Positions 36,515 through 48,843 of a DNA stretch of 64,000 bases are shown piece by piece (position 1 is the first letter of the stretch; each line of letters starts with the position of its first letter). Both the position numbers and the translations under genes were made by a program. The notes under the pieces were generated by a model that was not told the DNA's origin, searched no databases, and saw only the letters and a list, made by a program, of their open reading frames with translations. The stretch comes from Gautieria morchelliformis (taxonomy: Eukaryota > Basidiomycota > Agaricomycetes > Gomphales > Gomphaceae), in NCBI GenBank assembly GCA_015179125.1, contig WHVA01000107.1, forward strand, positions 124,001 through 188,000. The letters run 5' to 3'.

Positions 36515-39500
36515 CTACCCATCCTGATCCCTAGAGAGGGGAATGAGCACATGGGGAGATAAAAAAGCAGAAAATGTCTGGCAAAAGCAGCAACACACCC
36601 ATTTCAACTCTGGCAATGCCGTATCTGGGTTCATGTTATGGACTGCTGCAGCTGTCTCCACCAGCAATGAGGCAATTGCATCATGACCATGCACCACTGC
36701 TGCCTGCAGTGCACCACCATATATGCCTCCTTGAGCATTGACATTAGCACCCCTCCTGATGAGCAGTTGAACTATTGTGTCACAACCACTTTCCACAGCT
36801 GCCTGTAGCGCATTGCCATAATATCCACCTTGGGCATTTACATCCGCATCCTTGTCTAGGAGCAACTGAACAGTTGTATCATGACCTCGTAATGCTGCTG
36901 CCTGCAGCGCACTCCTAAAGTGTCCTCCCTGCAAGTTCACGTTGGCACCATTCTCTAGGAGTAATCTGACAGTTGTATCATGACCCTGTAGTGCCGCTGC
37001 GTGCAGTGCACTACCATAGCGTCCTTCCTGCACTGCATTCACATCAGCACCCTTGTCTATGAGCAACTGGGCAGTCGTATCATGACCCTCTAATGCCGCT
37101 ACCACCAGTGCACTCCCATGCATTTTTCCATAAGCATTCACATCCGCACCATTCTCTATGAGCAACCAGACAGTCGCATCCTCACCCTGTCCTGCCGCTG
37201 CCTGCAGCGCACTCCCAATGTATCCTCTCTGTGCATTCACATCCACTCCCTTCTCTAGGAGCAACCGGACAGTTGTATCAGCACCCTGTGATGCTGCTGC
37301 CTGCAGTGCACTACCATAGCATCCTCCCTGTGCATTCACATCCGCACCATTCTTAATAAGTAACTGGACAATTGTATCATGATGCTGTGATGCTGCCGCC
37401 TGCAGGGGAGTGCCACAGTATCCTCCAGGTGCATTCACATCAGATCCTTTCTGCAACAGATATTGGCATGCTCTTTCCAACCCAGTTTCAGTTGCGACAT
37501 AAAGAGGCGTCTCCCCATCGCTCTGATCATAAAGCTGCATCCAGTTGGCATAAACAGCACTCATGGGTTCTAAGAGAGCAATGGTCAGCCGGTGTAGGTC
37601 ATCTGAGTCACCAGCCTTGTCTGCTCCAGCATGACCCATCCAGTGATTTGCAGCATAGTGAGATAGTGGATAGGACCTGGCTGTGTTTGAGTTTACACCC
37701 TTATTCTGGTCAAATTGCAGCAGGTATGCCAGACATGTCTTTGCAATGAATACATGTGCAACCTTTTCGTTAAAATAGTAACATGAAAGTGTGGTCATGC
37801 TTGTGCGAAGGGGTTCCGACATCAGATATTCTCGCACAGAAAAGTGTGCCAGTCTGACATCTCTTGCTTTAGTGAAGGGTACCTTGTCGTCATGGCGGTC
37901 AATACTGCCTTCACTATTGCTGTCCTCGTAGCCATCATCATCGGTGTTGCTACCCTCTTGGAATGTAATGGTGACAAGACTCGAGCATATAGTCAATATG
38001 TCGCCCGGATCCCGAAGCCGCTGACGCCGGTCAAACAGAGGTCCATCTCTTGCATCAGGATCCGTAGCGAGCACTTCCACAGCTTCATCCGTTGATAACG
38101 TGACCACAGAGAATGCGAGCCACTGCAGCAAACTCAGAGCATACCGCCTATCATCCTCATGGATAACAGCGAGAATTCGATCATACGTCTCGTTAAGCGT
38201 CTTTGGGAGACAGGTGAGTGCTTTCTCAAGCGCCGCAGGAGTTCTGCATCTCCGTAATGTGTCCAGTTGACAGACTGCCCATCGAAACCTTGCCATTCTA
38301 TCAGAAATCATTTACACACAAATAAATGACCACTCACATCCCATGCGCGCCTTGCGTCAAGGTAGTATTAACCATTTCCTTCCCATCTGCCGAGTACATG
38401 CTAAACTCGACATCCTCAACAAGTCTCCTGGAAACATACACTTGGATGTCGCCATCGACGAGACCCTCATCCATGGGTACCTCATGTGAAACCAAGCCAC
38501 TCAGCGCCTTTTGAATGTCTCCCTCTTTCCGACTTGTTGCCAGCAGGTGTAATGCATCCAGCTTCCAATCATGGCCCTCTCTGAGCACTTTCAGAAATCT
38601 AGATCGCTCTGGGCATTCGTCAAGCGCATCAAAAACAAGATATACGGCCTGGAAGCTCCCGATTACAGTTTTCAGGGTTGACATCAGGTCTTCGTGACTT
38701 GGGGCTCGCAGCGCATGACCCTGCTCATTCTTGGAGAATAGTGACTCCAGAGCGTGGGGGGTGCTCGCACATTGCATAGACAATTGCTCGATCAGAGATC
38801 GAAGCACGGCATCTGGCAGTGTGTCCTTGTTGTTAAAATCGAAGTAGAAAAATGCCATTGCTAAGGAGGAGTCGGAACGGCAGTGATCTGAAAGTTCTTC
38901 TATGATGGTAGAGCTGGATGGATTTTCGTTAGCATGATAGGATGGAGATGACGAAAAAGGTTATACACATACCATAGGATGCTTTTTCCCGCGCCAGCTG
39001 TGCCAGTGTATCAGCGGAAAGAACAAAACTCCCAGATTAGCTGACGCACGTATACCATGGAGCCAAAGGAACGAATGAGGGGTCTCTCTCCATTCCTGGA
39101 ATTGTTCTCCCTCTATGAACCATGAACCGGTCATCGCTTCTCGCATGTTACGGGCGTTTCTGTGCTTTGACGCGTGATCAGGAGCCGCCAGCCATTCATA
39201 GATCTTCTGACGATGTTCTTCTACATAACGAGGACGTCAGAAACGGAATCCCTTGGTGGGAGGCACTGGCGACGTGCGACTTACTCAATTTGGCCTGTTC
39301 CAAAGCCTGGCTTATCTCAGCAGTCTGTTCCTGCAAGGATTCGACGCCGCTATCTATCTTCACGGTCAAGCGACTGTCTACATAATCAGCACCGACTTGA
39401 AGGTAGCTGGTGCAACGTACGTCTGATCTACTTCCATGCTCATAGTCAACAAGTCTTGGAGCTTGCCTAGCCGGTCAAGAGTTTTGTGCACCTCGCTCTC

Positions 39501-39888
39501 CTTTAGGGGCCAGATCAAGGCTTGCATTCGGCGGCCTTTGCGTCCAAGCTCCCTTTGCAGGGTCGTATTGAGACTCTCCAGTTCGCCACCGCAACGAAGA
39601 AGTAGCTCATTCAAAGCCGGTAATCGGGAGGATGCCGCTGTCTCATCCTCTTCTACTAGTCGACGAATAGTCTCAAGTACTGTTTGGAGTCCAAGCAGCC
39701 GATGAATGATGATTTTCTTGTCCCTTGATGCATTCTTAACGCTACTCCCATAGCTGAGGCATGCACTGATAGTCGCTCCTGTGAGCTGGAGAACTGCAAT
39801 GACACTCGCTGATTGAGTGGTTAACACCCTACCAACGGTTCTGATAGGCTGTCGGTGACTCACCTGCTAATCCCAGAGCTGCAGCCAT
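36515..39888 (-). CDS. NACHT-ankyrin STAND/NLR receptor (left arm, apparently intact)
   Basis: Exon 1 39864-39888 (MAAALGLA), exon 2 39421-39808, exon 3 39285-39373, then about four more. The N-terminus reads SVIAVLQLTGATISACLSYG, like the HeLo/SesA-type N-terminal domains of fungal STAND proteins. Exon 4 ends WLHGI, and a 25-nt micro-exon completes the P-loop GIPGAGKS. Walker B is LVFDALDECPE. The last exon (38311-36515) holds a winged-helix-like region with KARDVRLAHFSVREYL, an acidic patch, and 9 ankyrin repeats of the type GADVNAQGG-YGSALQAAA. Predicted length is about 1030 residues. Splice phases are consistent in every junction I checked. Such proteins are thought to act as ATP-gated sensors in incompatibility or defence; ligand unknown. 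Confidence 0.8.
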
Positions 39889-39965
39889 AGTGTCGAGTTG
39901 ATTAGAGACTTAGAGTAGAGAGCACGGCGTTGCCGCGTGCAGTGTCCATATGGACCCACATCATC

Positions 39966-40659
39966 AAGGTCAAAAGACCGACGGCGCTTGCAATTCATGT
40001 TTCTGGTGCTTTTTCAGGAATTGCCATGAAAGAACAAGTAGAAACACCCTACTGAACTGCTTCGTCAAACCGGAGTTGGGGCCGACGCACTAGGAGTGCT
40101 GTTGCGAGCGTCGGGTTGCGATAGCCTATAAGGTGTCCGTCACTGATTAGCAATGTAAGCGATGTCGATGGGTTCCCAGTGCCTGATTGGCTATTCAGAT
40201 CGGGCTACCCCTCAGAGCCGCACAAATCACAATGCCCAAAAAGGACCTCACATTGACTCAATTGTCGTCATAGCCCCTCTGCTCGCGTTTCGCTACTTTC
40301 GTGTATACAGGAGATCCGAGAGACGCAAGTTATGTGCATGCTGCGACACGCTCATAGGCCTTCAGGGATGTCATAATGCATGACCTTCTGATAGAATTCA
40401 TAAGGATATCCTCCGCAATGGGTCGTATGGAAGACGTGCAGAGATCCCATCCCCTTGCCATAAAGCCTAGTGGCGTGTAAGGTCGGGTGAAGGTAAACTG
40501 GCATTCTTATACTTATTATCCCTTACGTATCATACACGGCGTGTAAACTCGGTGCAAGTTTCGCTGATGTGTGTACATGTGGAGAGAGAGAAAGTCAAGT
40601 ATAGTGCAGCCACCCTATGATAATATAAGGCAATAAAAGTAAGAGGGCGATGTACCCGC
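39966..40659. other. Spacer of the inverted duplication
   Basis: Contains receptor promoter-like sequence. About 40080-40270 (gttgcgagcgtcgg ... ctcaattgtcgtcatagc) matches 53940-54135 upstream of the third receptor copy. About 40280-40365 matches 33476-33560. No gene in it. Confidence 0.55.
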
Positions 40660-40732
40660 AGACTCATGGTGGCACCTGGGTCCATGTGGACACCAATGGC
40701 TTCTTCCATTCAAACTGGTCTTGAAATAATGA

Positions 40733-43700
40733 GACAGCGGCATCCTTCCGATTACCGGCTTTGAATCTCTTCGTTGCGGTGGTGAACTCGAGAGTCTCAA
40801 TACGACCCTGGAAAGGGACCTTGGACGCAAAGGCCGCCGAATGCAAGCATTGATCTGGCCCCTAAAGGAGAGCGAGGTGCACAAGGCTCTCGACAAGCTA
40901 GGTAAACTCCAAGACTTGTTGACTACGAGCATGGCCGTAGATCAGACGTACGTTGCACCAGCTACCTTCAAGTTGGTGCTGATTATTCAGACAGTCGCTT
41001 GACCCTGAAGATAGGTAGCGGTGTTGAATCCTTGCAGGAACGGACTACTGAGATAAGCCTGGCTATGGAACAGGCAAAACTGCGTAAGTCGCCATGTCGC
41101 AAGTGCCTCATACCGCGGGATGCCGTTTCTGACGGCCTCGTTATGTAGAAGAACATCGCCAGAAGATCCAGAAGATCTATGAATGGCTGGCGGCTCCTGA
41201 TTACGCGTCAAAGCATAGAAACGCCCGTACCATGCGACAAGCGATGACCGGTTCATGGTTCATAGAGGAAGAACAATTCCGAGAATGGCGAGAGACCCCC
41301 CATTCGTTCCTTTGGCTCCACGGTATACGTGCGCTAGCTCTGGGTGTTTTGTTCTTTCCGCTGATACACTGGCACAGCTGGCGCAGGCAAAACCATCCTA
41401 TGGTATGTGTATAACCTTTTTTCGTCATCTCCATCCTATCATTCTAACGAATAAATCCGTCCAGCTCTACCATCGTCGAAGAACTTTCAAATCACTGCCA
41501 TTCCGACCCTTCTCTGGCAATGGCATTTTTCTACTTTGATTTTAACCACAAGGACACGCCGCCAGATGCCGTGCTTCGATCTCTGATCGAGCAATTGTCT
41601 ATGCAATGTGTGAGCACCCCCCAAGCTCTGGAGTCACTATTCTCCAAGAACGAGCAAGGTCATACGCACCGAGCGCCAGGTCAAGAAGACCTGATGTCAA
41701 CCCTAAACTCTATAATCGGGAGCTACCAGGCTGTGTATATTGTTTTTGATGCACTTGACGAATGCCCAGAGCGATCTAGATTTCTGAAAGTGCTCAGAGA
41801 GGGCCATGATTGGAAGCTGGATGCATTACACCTGCTGGCAACAAGTCGGAAAGAGGGAGACATTCAAAAGGCGCTGAGTGGCTTGGTTTCACATGAGGTA
41901 CCCATGGATGAGGGTCTCGTCGATGGCGACATCCAAGTGTATGTTTCCAGGAGACTTGTTGAGGATGTCGAGTTTAGCATGTACTCGGCAGATGAGAAGG
42001 AAATGGTTAAGACTGCCCTGACGCAAGGTGCGCATGGGATGTGAGTGGTGGTCATTTATCTGCGCGTAAATGATTTCTGATAGAACAGCAAGGTTTCGAT
42101 GGGGTGCAGGACTCCTGCAGCGCTCGAGAAAGCACTCACCTGTCTCCCAAAGACACTTAACCAGACGTACGATCGAATTCTCACTGCTATCCATGAGGAT
42201 GATAGACGGTATGCTCTGAGTTTGCTGCAGTGGCTTGCATTCTCCGTAGTCACGTTGTCGATGGATGAGGCTGTAGAAGTGCTCGCTACAGATCCTGATG
42301 CAAGAGAGGACCTCTGTTTGACCGGCGTCAGCGGCTTCGGGATCCGGGCGACATATTGACTATATGCTCGAGTCTGGTCACCATTACATTCCGAGAGGGT
42401 AGCAACACCGATGATGATGGCTACGAGGACAGCAATAGTGAAGGCAGTATTGACCGCCATGACGACAAGGTACCCTTCACTAAAGCAAGAGATGTCAGAC
42501 TGGCACACTTTTCTGTGCGAGAATATCTGATGTCGGAACCCCTTCGCACAAGCATGACCACACTTTCATGTTACTATTTTAACGAAAAGGTTGCACATGT
42601 ATTCATTGCAAAGACATGTCTGGCATACCTGCTGCAATTTGACCAGAATAAGGTTGTAAATTCAAATACAGCCAGGTCCTATCCACTATCTTGCTATGCT
42701 GCAAATCACTGGATGGGTCATGCTGGAGTAGACAAGGCTGGTGACTCGGATGATCTACACCGGCTGATCATTACCCTCTTGGAACCCATGAGTGCTGTTT
42801 ATGTCAACTGGATGCAGCTTTATGGTCACAGCAATGGGGAAAATCCCCTTTATGTTGCAGCGGAGACTGGGTTGGAAAGAGCATGCCAATATCTGTTGCA
42901 GAAAGGATCAGATGTGAATGCACCTGGAGGATACTGTGGCACACCCCTGCAGGCGGCGGCATCACGGGGTCATGATACAATTGTCCGGTTACTCCTTGAG
43001 AAGGGTGCAAATGTGAATGCTCGCGAAGGAGGCAGTAGGAGTGCGCTGGAGGAGGCGGCATCGCGGGGTGATGATATGACCATCTTGTTGCTCCTCGAGA
43101 AGGGTGCAGATGTGAATGCTCATGGAGGACACTTTGGGAATGCCATACAAGCAGCAGCATTACGAGGTCATGATACAACAATCCGGTTGCTCATAGAGAA
43201 GGGTGCAGACATGAATGCGCAGGGAGGGCGCTATGGGAGTGCACTACAGGCAGCGGCATCATGTGGTCATGATATGACTGTCCAGTTGCTCCTTGAGAAG
43301 GGTGCAGATGTGAATGCACAAGGAGGACACTTTGGGAGTGTGCTGCAGGCAGTGGCATTACAGGGTGATGATGCAACTGTCTCATTGCTCCTCGAGAAGG
43401 GTGCAGACCCAAATGCTCATGGAGGGCGCTTTGGTAGTGCACTGCAGGCAGCAGCATTACGGGGTCATGATACAACTGTCCGGTTGCTCCTAGAGAAGGG
43501 TGCAGACCTGAATGCTCATGGAGGAGAGGATGGGAATGCATTAGAGGCAGCAGCATCAAGGGGTCATTATACTACTGTCCTGTTACTCCTAGAGAAGGGT
43601 GCAGATGTGAATGCTCATGGAAGAAAGCATGGGAGTGCGCTGCAGGCAGCAGCATCAGGGGGTCATGATATGACCGTCAAGTTACTACTAGAGAATGGTG

Positions 43701-44068
43701 CAGATGTGAATGTGCAGGGAGGACACTATGGGGGTGCACTGCAGGCAGCAGCATTACGAGGCCATGATATGACTGTCCAGTTGCTACTAGACAAAGATGC
43801 GGATGTGAATTCCCAAGGTGGATATTATGGCGATGCACTAAAGGCAGCTGTGGAAAGTGGTTGTGATGCAATAGTTCAGCTGCTCATTGGGAGGGGGGCT
43901 AACGTCAATGCTCAAGGAGGTGTGTATGGTGGTGCACTGCAGGCAGCAGTGGTGCATGGTCATGATGTGATTGCCTCATTGCTTGTGGAGATGGGTGCAG
44001 GGGTCCATAACATGAACCTACATATGGCATTGTCCGAGTTGAAGTGGGTGGGTTGCCACTTTTGCTAG
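40733..44068 (+). pseudogene. NACHT-ankyrin receptor (right arm, broken)
   Basis: Mirror of the left-arm gene. It starts in the middle of exon 2 (gacagcggcatcc), so the MAAALGL start is lost. The P-loop is completed as GIPGAGKT by the micro-exon near 41375, followed by the NACHT exon 41480-42042 with IVFDALDECPE. Relative to the left arm about 28 nt are missing near 42101 (the CQLDTLRRC region) and one base near 42306, so the frame breaks twice. The long last frame (42356-44068) stays open and holds 12 ankyrin repeats, three more than the left arm. Parts might still be translated as a shorter protein, but the full receptor is not encoded. Confidence 0.8.
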
Positions 44069-44329
44069 ACATCTCCCGTTTTTTTTTACCTCCCCATGTG
44101 CTCATTCCTCTCTCTAGGGATCAGGTTGGGTAGTGACTTTCAGCAACCATGTCTCGCAGCGTCGAGTAGATGTGAATTTGAGGCATGCACTAAAGCATGA
44201 TCATCGGAGGTGGTGAGTCACCATGGCTGAGTTGGTTTGGGGCTATTGGTTTGGTTTACGAAGTTTAACTGCTCAATAAGGCTTCAATTTTAATCATCTC
44301 ACTCGTCACCTTCTGTCTAGCAGTTCCAT

Positions 44330-45880
44330 ACTCACCCTGCACCATCTAGTGGTGTGGACTGTGTCTGTTTCTCAGCAGATGGACACTCTCTTGCAATGGG
44401 GTGCTTTCGTTCTGTGCAAATATATGACACAGCCACAGGGGAAAGGACATGGTGAGTGATTGCATTGTCTTTTGCTTTGTCTCCCCTGAACCTCTCCTTT
44501 TCCCCGCATCTACGTTGCCAATTGACCATGCTCAAACAAGTGTGCTTGCCGATGACACTGCTCTCTTCAATCCTAGTGTGTGTTTCAGCCCTGATGGGAA
44601 GCTTCTCGCGACAGCTGCACATGATTCCAGTGTTAGAGTGTGTTTTTCCTCATATCATGTGCTGACACTTTAATTACCTCTTCACCAACTCCCTGATTCC
44701 CTCTAATTTCCACAATCCATACCCATCCACTGACTATGCATTTCCTTTCACCAAACACCTACCCCTTACAACTCGCACATCTATTCGCCCCACATCATGC
44801 TCAGGTATGGGACATTGCAAACAAGCGCATCCTCTCCATATTTGAGGGTCATCAACAGGGTGTTTTCTCCCTTGAATTCTCACATGATGGCAGCCTCATC
44901 TTGTCACTATCCTGGGACAACACCTTGCACATCTGGAACAGGGAGACCAGGCAGCACAAGACACTATCTATCACAGAACCAGTGCCTGTGCGTCTTATCA
45001 TCATGTATTGTCACATGTGGCATGCTGATACATGGTGTCATGCTTATGTGGGGTGTTATGCTTGTGTGGGGTGTTGACACATGGGTATGGTGTGTTTTAT
45101 GTTGGTTTAATTGCAACATGTAGCTCAGCTCCAGTGTATTCTCTGTTGCCATCTCTCCTGATGGGGGCATAGTTGCTGCAGGCTACCGTGATAATATTGT
45201 GCGCCTCTGGGATGTCCAGACGGGGCAACTCATCAATCGCCTTGTTGGTCACATTGACTGTGTGTCCAGTGTGGCATTCACACATGATGGAAAGGGTCTG
45301 GTCAGTGGGAGCAAGGACCAGACAATGAAGCATTGGGACTTGGAGCCATTGCTAAGCAATATGCAAAGAAGGGCATTGAGTCAGTCATGTGAAGTGGGTG
45401 TAGAGGACATGGACTTGACACTAAAGGAGGACAGCAGCCATAACAAAGGGGAGTGTATGTGTACAGTTGAGTTTAGAGGACATGAGGTATGTAGCAGGCC
45501 ATTTCCCTTGTGTTTCATTCTTATCCTTTGCTTGCTGCCGGGGCTTGTAAATATTCTTTCTTCACATTGGTGATACTCATTAGTGTGAATGTAGGATGCC
45601 GTGCGCTCCATTGCTGTGTCTCCCAACAACCAGTGGGTCATATCGGGTTCAGATGACCGGAGTGTGCGGTTGTGGGACCTGCGCATGGGGAAGCACAACT
45701 CATACTGCACGGGCACAGGTCTGGTGGTATGTCCCAGGACATTGCATGCAACTCATCTCATTGCTCAATGTGTGCATGCATACATGCACATGTAGTTTGT
45801 TCTGTTGATCTGAGCCCAACAGGGGACATGCTGGCTTCATGTGGCTTGGATGGGCGTGTGAGATTATGTACGTCCCAGTC
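44330..45880 (+). pseudogene. Tup1-like WD40 propeller fragment (right arm)
   Basis: Mirror of 34340-35866: GVDCVCFSADGHSLAMGCFR, SVCFSPDGKLLATAAHDSS, VWDIANKRILSIFEGHQQGV, NTLHIWNRETRQHKTLSITE, VRLWDVQTGQLINRLVGHID, QTMKHWDLEPLLSN, RSIAVSPNNQWVISGSDDRS and VDLSPTGDMLASCGLDGRV. It keeps the characteristic Tup1 phrase on DNA-side blades (GHQQ-VFSLEFSHDG; KGLVSGSKDQTMKHWDL). It lacks the N-terminal part of Tup1 and an obvious start. No LTR-B between it and the receptor. Confidence 0.6.
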
Positions 45881-46012
45881 ACTCATTCCCACAATAAACC
45901 CTTGTTGATGCTGGGGTATTGACTCACAGGGAATTACACAACATTATAATGATGGTGCTGGAAACATATCAACTTGAGCAATGGCAGTGGATGTCTTTGC
46001 ATCCTCCCCACC

Positions 46013-46490
46013 TGTAAGGACCCGGCCTCTGGCTGGCACTTACCAGTTATACCTTTTAGCCACCCTCCCAGGCCTCATCCTAGTCTATCCTGAGCCCAAG
46101 CCTTACCTGAGCTTGAGTGTACGGTTTTTTTTCTATATTTGTCTTATTCTGTTATACATTGCCTACCATATAGTTGGTCAGGTCTGGGCCCTCTGCCATG
46201 TCCCCACATATCCTTTTCCCTGTTCTATATCCTCGCTCCATATATAAGTCCACCTGTATGCACTTGTATTCCTCAGTCTGAATATCAACTAAAGTACACC
46301 CTTTGGTCATTAGCTAGTTTCTAAGTCTTTCCTCTTGATCTAAACCTCACCTCTTATATCTTTGCCTATGAATTTGGGACTGGTATGTAGGGCCAGTGCA
46401 GCATATAAGCTGAAGCGAAGTCTTGCCCTGCAACCCTGGACCTTAGTCTGATTCCCGGTCAGCCTCTGCCTGAAGGGTCATGCCTTAACA
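46013..46490 (+). mobile_element. Probable solo LTR, unclassified
   Basis: Ends TGTAAGGACC...CCTTAACA, about 478 bp, with a TATATAAG box at about 46239-46246. It begins right where arm similarity stops. No clear target duplication, so the ends are tentative. Confidence 0.4.
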
Positions 46491-46576
46491 GTATATTCAG
46501 ACTCTCTACCCCCTGCATATCCTTCTCTTTCACCATATCTATGACTACCCATGCCCATACTACCTTACAAGCCATC

Positions 46577-47027
46577 TGTAAGGGCAACCCTAGCTGGTTG
46601 TGGAGGTCACTCCACCACACAACTGACAAGGGGAAATCCGAATTATATATCTAAATGAACAGAATACACAAGAGAGGGGATTCTCACCTGACAAGGGGAA
46701 ATCGAAAGAGAAAAGTCTAAGGACCCCCAATGTCAGTGAGCCTATATTATACTACACTAGTCTGCAGCCAGGGACAACACTTGGCACTCACCATCAACCC
46801 TGCATTGCCCTGACCCCTGACCCTTGACCAACCCTTGATACCACATACTACACAAGTCACTTGACTCCCAACACTGTTCCGAAGGCGGAAGTTGGAGAGT
46901 GGAGTGGAATTGGCAGAGCGGATCGAACTGGTGGGAGTTCCCCCAGAAGCGGAACCATTTCTGAAAGTGAAGTCGGAGATGGAACCGGAGTCTGAAATGG
47001 AAGTGGAACTCAAGGTGTCCCCTGACA
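46577..47027 (+). mobile_element. Solo LTR, family B
   Basis: 451 bp, TGTAAGGG...CCCCTGACA, with a perfect 5-bp target duplication CCATC (46572-46576 and 47028-47032). Solo and non-coding. Confidence 0.85.
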
Positions 47028-47032
47028 CCATC

Positions 47033-47308
47033 TCTTAACCGCATTGCTTCTCTGAGGTTCCAAAGGTTGCACCACCCTCGCCAGACCCCACCAAGCATAG
47101 TGACAAAGGTAAAAGCAGGGCTGATCCTGGTGACCCCTCAAGAGGAGATCCAGATGATGATGTTTAGCCCTCAGAACACCTGGCCGACATGTCAATCTCA
47201 AAGACCTCAAAGATAAAGACTTGTTTTGGAAAGTCTTTGTAGGCTTGCCAACCCTCATGAGTCAGAAGCCTGAGCCAAAGTTAAGGAACCAGACCAAATA
47301 TTTTGTTC
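47033..47308. other. Unassigned segment between LTR-B and LINE tail
   Basis: Frames here read, for example, SPDPTKHSDKGKSRADPGDP on the - strand, reminiscent of low-complexity retroelement proteins, but too short to assign. Confidence 0.3.
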
Positions 47309-48449
47309 TTTTTTTTTTTCCTTTTTTTTTTTTTATAATCCAATTTTTACATCTTTTGGGGCAGCACGCTATAAGACAGTGAATACAGTCCTCTATCCTA
47401 TTTGCCATTCCTTCTCACCCTTGGTTTCTCTCTCAGCTTGCGCTCTTTGGGCAAAGCCCTGAGCATGTCTGTGCCTATGTTGGTGGGGTGTGTCCTTGCA
47501 CCTCCACATTCCCATTATGCTGGATAGGTCTCCATGTGACTTCTCTAACCTCCACATATCATGCACATTCTGTAAGGGCAACCCTAGCTAGCTGTGGAGA
47601 TCACACTACCACACAACTGACAAGGGGAAGTCCAAAGTATATACATAAATAAACAGAATATACAAGAGAGGGGATTCTCACCTGACAAGGGGAAATCTGA
47701 AGAGAAAAGTCTAAGGACCCCCAATGCCAGTGAGCCCGTATTATACTACACTAGTCCACAGCCAGGGCCATGTCATGAGTCATTTATTTCTTGTATCCAG
47801 TAACCCCATTTTCCCTTTCATCACTCCACCTCTATGTTCACTCCATTCGCTCTTCGTGCCAAATTCACTGAACGGTTATTCACTACTTGCATCATTTGCC
47901 AGTAGGCATGCCATCAAACACAATCGACATCCTTTACCCAGCGTGATGGTTCATCACTGGCCCCATCACCTTCCCGACTCAACCCCCTTTGGATGTTCCT
48001 ATGGCCAGAATGCATTTGCAGGACGTCCTACCTGTTGATCGTGTGGGATCAACCCAGCAGACCAAGAGTCCATGCAGGGTAACATGTAGGTCTCAAGGCG
48101 TGTTTTCTTACATAGGTACCTTTGTTCTCTCCTCCCCTCTGTTGTTTCATGTTCACACTCCTCCCTTCCTCTATTGCACATATGTCTATCTTGTGCAAAA
48201 ACTTGACCTCACTGTGACTATCGTCTTGAGCCCTCTTCTATAGACTCGTATCCTAGACCAGAGGAGGACTTAAGCACCACTGTGAGTTTTCGTACTTCAC
48301 CTTCATTACCTTAGCCTTCATACTATTATCGGTGCTGTCAGCGAAGGGCTCCGAAGGAGCACCTTCAAAGGTGAAAGGATTGTCACTACTAGACAACCTT
48401 TCTGCGAGACCTTGAATGTTACATCGTCAAGTATCATGGGCTATTTTGA

Positions 48450-48758
48450 ATGGTTCCCATGCTCCGACCACCATCTGCCGGCGCAGAAAACAGTGAAACT
48501 ACTCCCTCTGTACCTACAGACACCATCCATAATACTCTCAGCACCCTATATGAGCTAATCCATAGCATAGCCATCCCTAAAACAAGGGCCGCAAAGACCT
48601 GCACTATCCCTATCGACACATTACATAGCACTCGCGATCTAATCTCCTCTGCATGGGAAACAATTGAGACGTCCTACTTCAGCTCACATGTTTCAAACAT
48701 CTGCCAAAAGCTGGATGCAATTTTGACACACATAGATAGGCCTTACAGCATCCCCTAA
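48450..48758 (+). CDS. LINE 1 ORF1, N-terminal frame
   Basis: 102 residues from an ATG one base inside the insertion (MVPMLRPPSAGAENSETTPS ...). A Ser/Thr-rich start is followed by a helical stretch (TLSTLYELIHSIAIPKTRAA). It ends at a stop at 48758; the next frame starts at 48844, so ORF1 is probably split by one frame change. Confidence 0.5.
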   Translation: MVPMLRPPSAGAENSETTPSVPTDTIHNTLSTLYELIHSIAIPKTRAAKTCTIPIDTLHSTRDLISSAWETIETSYFSSHVSNICQKLDAILTHIDRPYSIP

Positions 48759-48843
48759 CAAGCCCTCTTACGCGTCAGTCCTAGCCAGCCCACCAACACA
48801 CGCGACACATATCAAACCTCACCGCGACACCAAACACCATATC

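Larger units (their letters stand above)
34213..39965 (-). repeat. Inverted duplication, left arm
   Basis: Reads on the - strand in the same order as 40660-46003 on the + strand: receptor 5' region, NACHT exons, ankyrin exon, Tup1-like WD40 exons, and a shared end 'aatggcagtggatgtctttgcat' (about 34212 and 46000). It differs by a solo LTR-B (35872-36351), fewer ankyrin repeats and many single changes. Spacer 39966-40659. Confidence 0.85.
40660..46003 (+). repeat. Inverted duplication, right arm
   Basis: Mirror copy of 34213-39965. Homology begins in the receptor leader (gggtccatgtggacacc..., about 40678), skips the start codon and half of exon 2, resumes at 40733, and runs through the Tup1-like exons to about 46003. 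Confidence 0.85.

Noticed and set aside
35866-36515. Receptor and Tup1-like stretch as one continuous gene
   Set aside because: The receptor frame closes with a stop at 36515 and no convincing splice chain joins the two; kept as a hypothesis only.
42804-43871. Antisense frames opposite the ankyrin repeats
   Set aside because: Shadows of the 102-bp ankyrin period on the other strand.
46577-47770. A miniature LTR element with LTR-B at both ends
   Set aside because: 46577-47027 has its own perfect target duplication on both sides, so it is a solo LTR; the next LTR-B at 47571 is a separate insertion.
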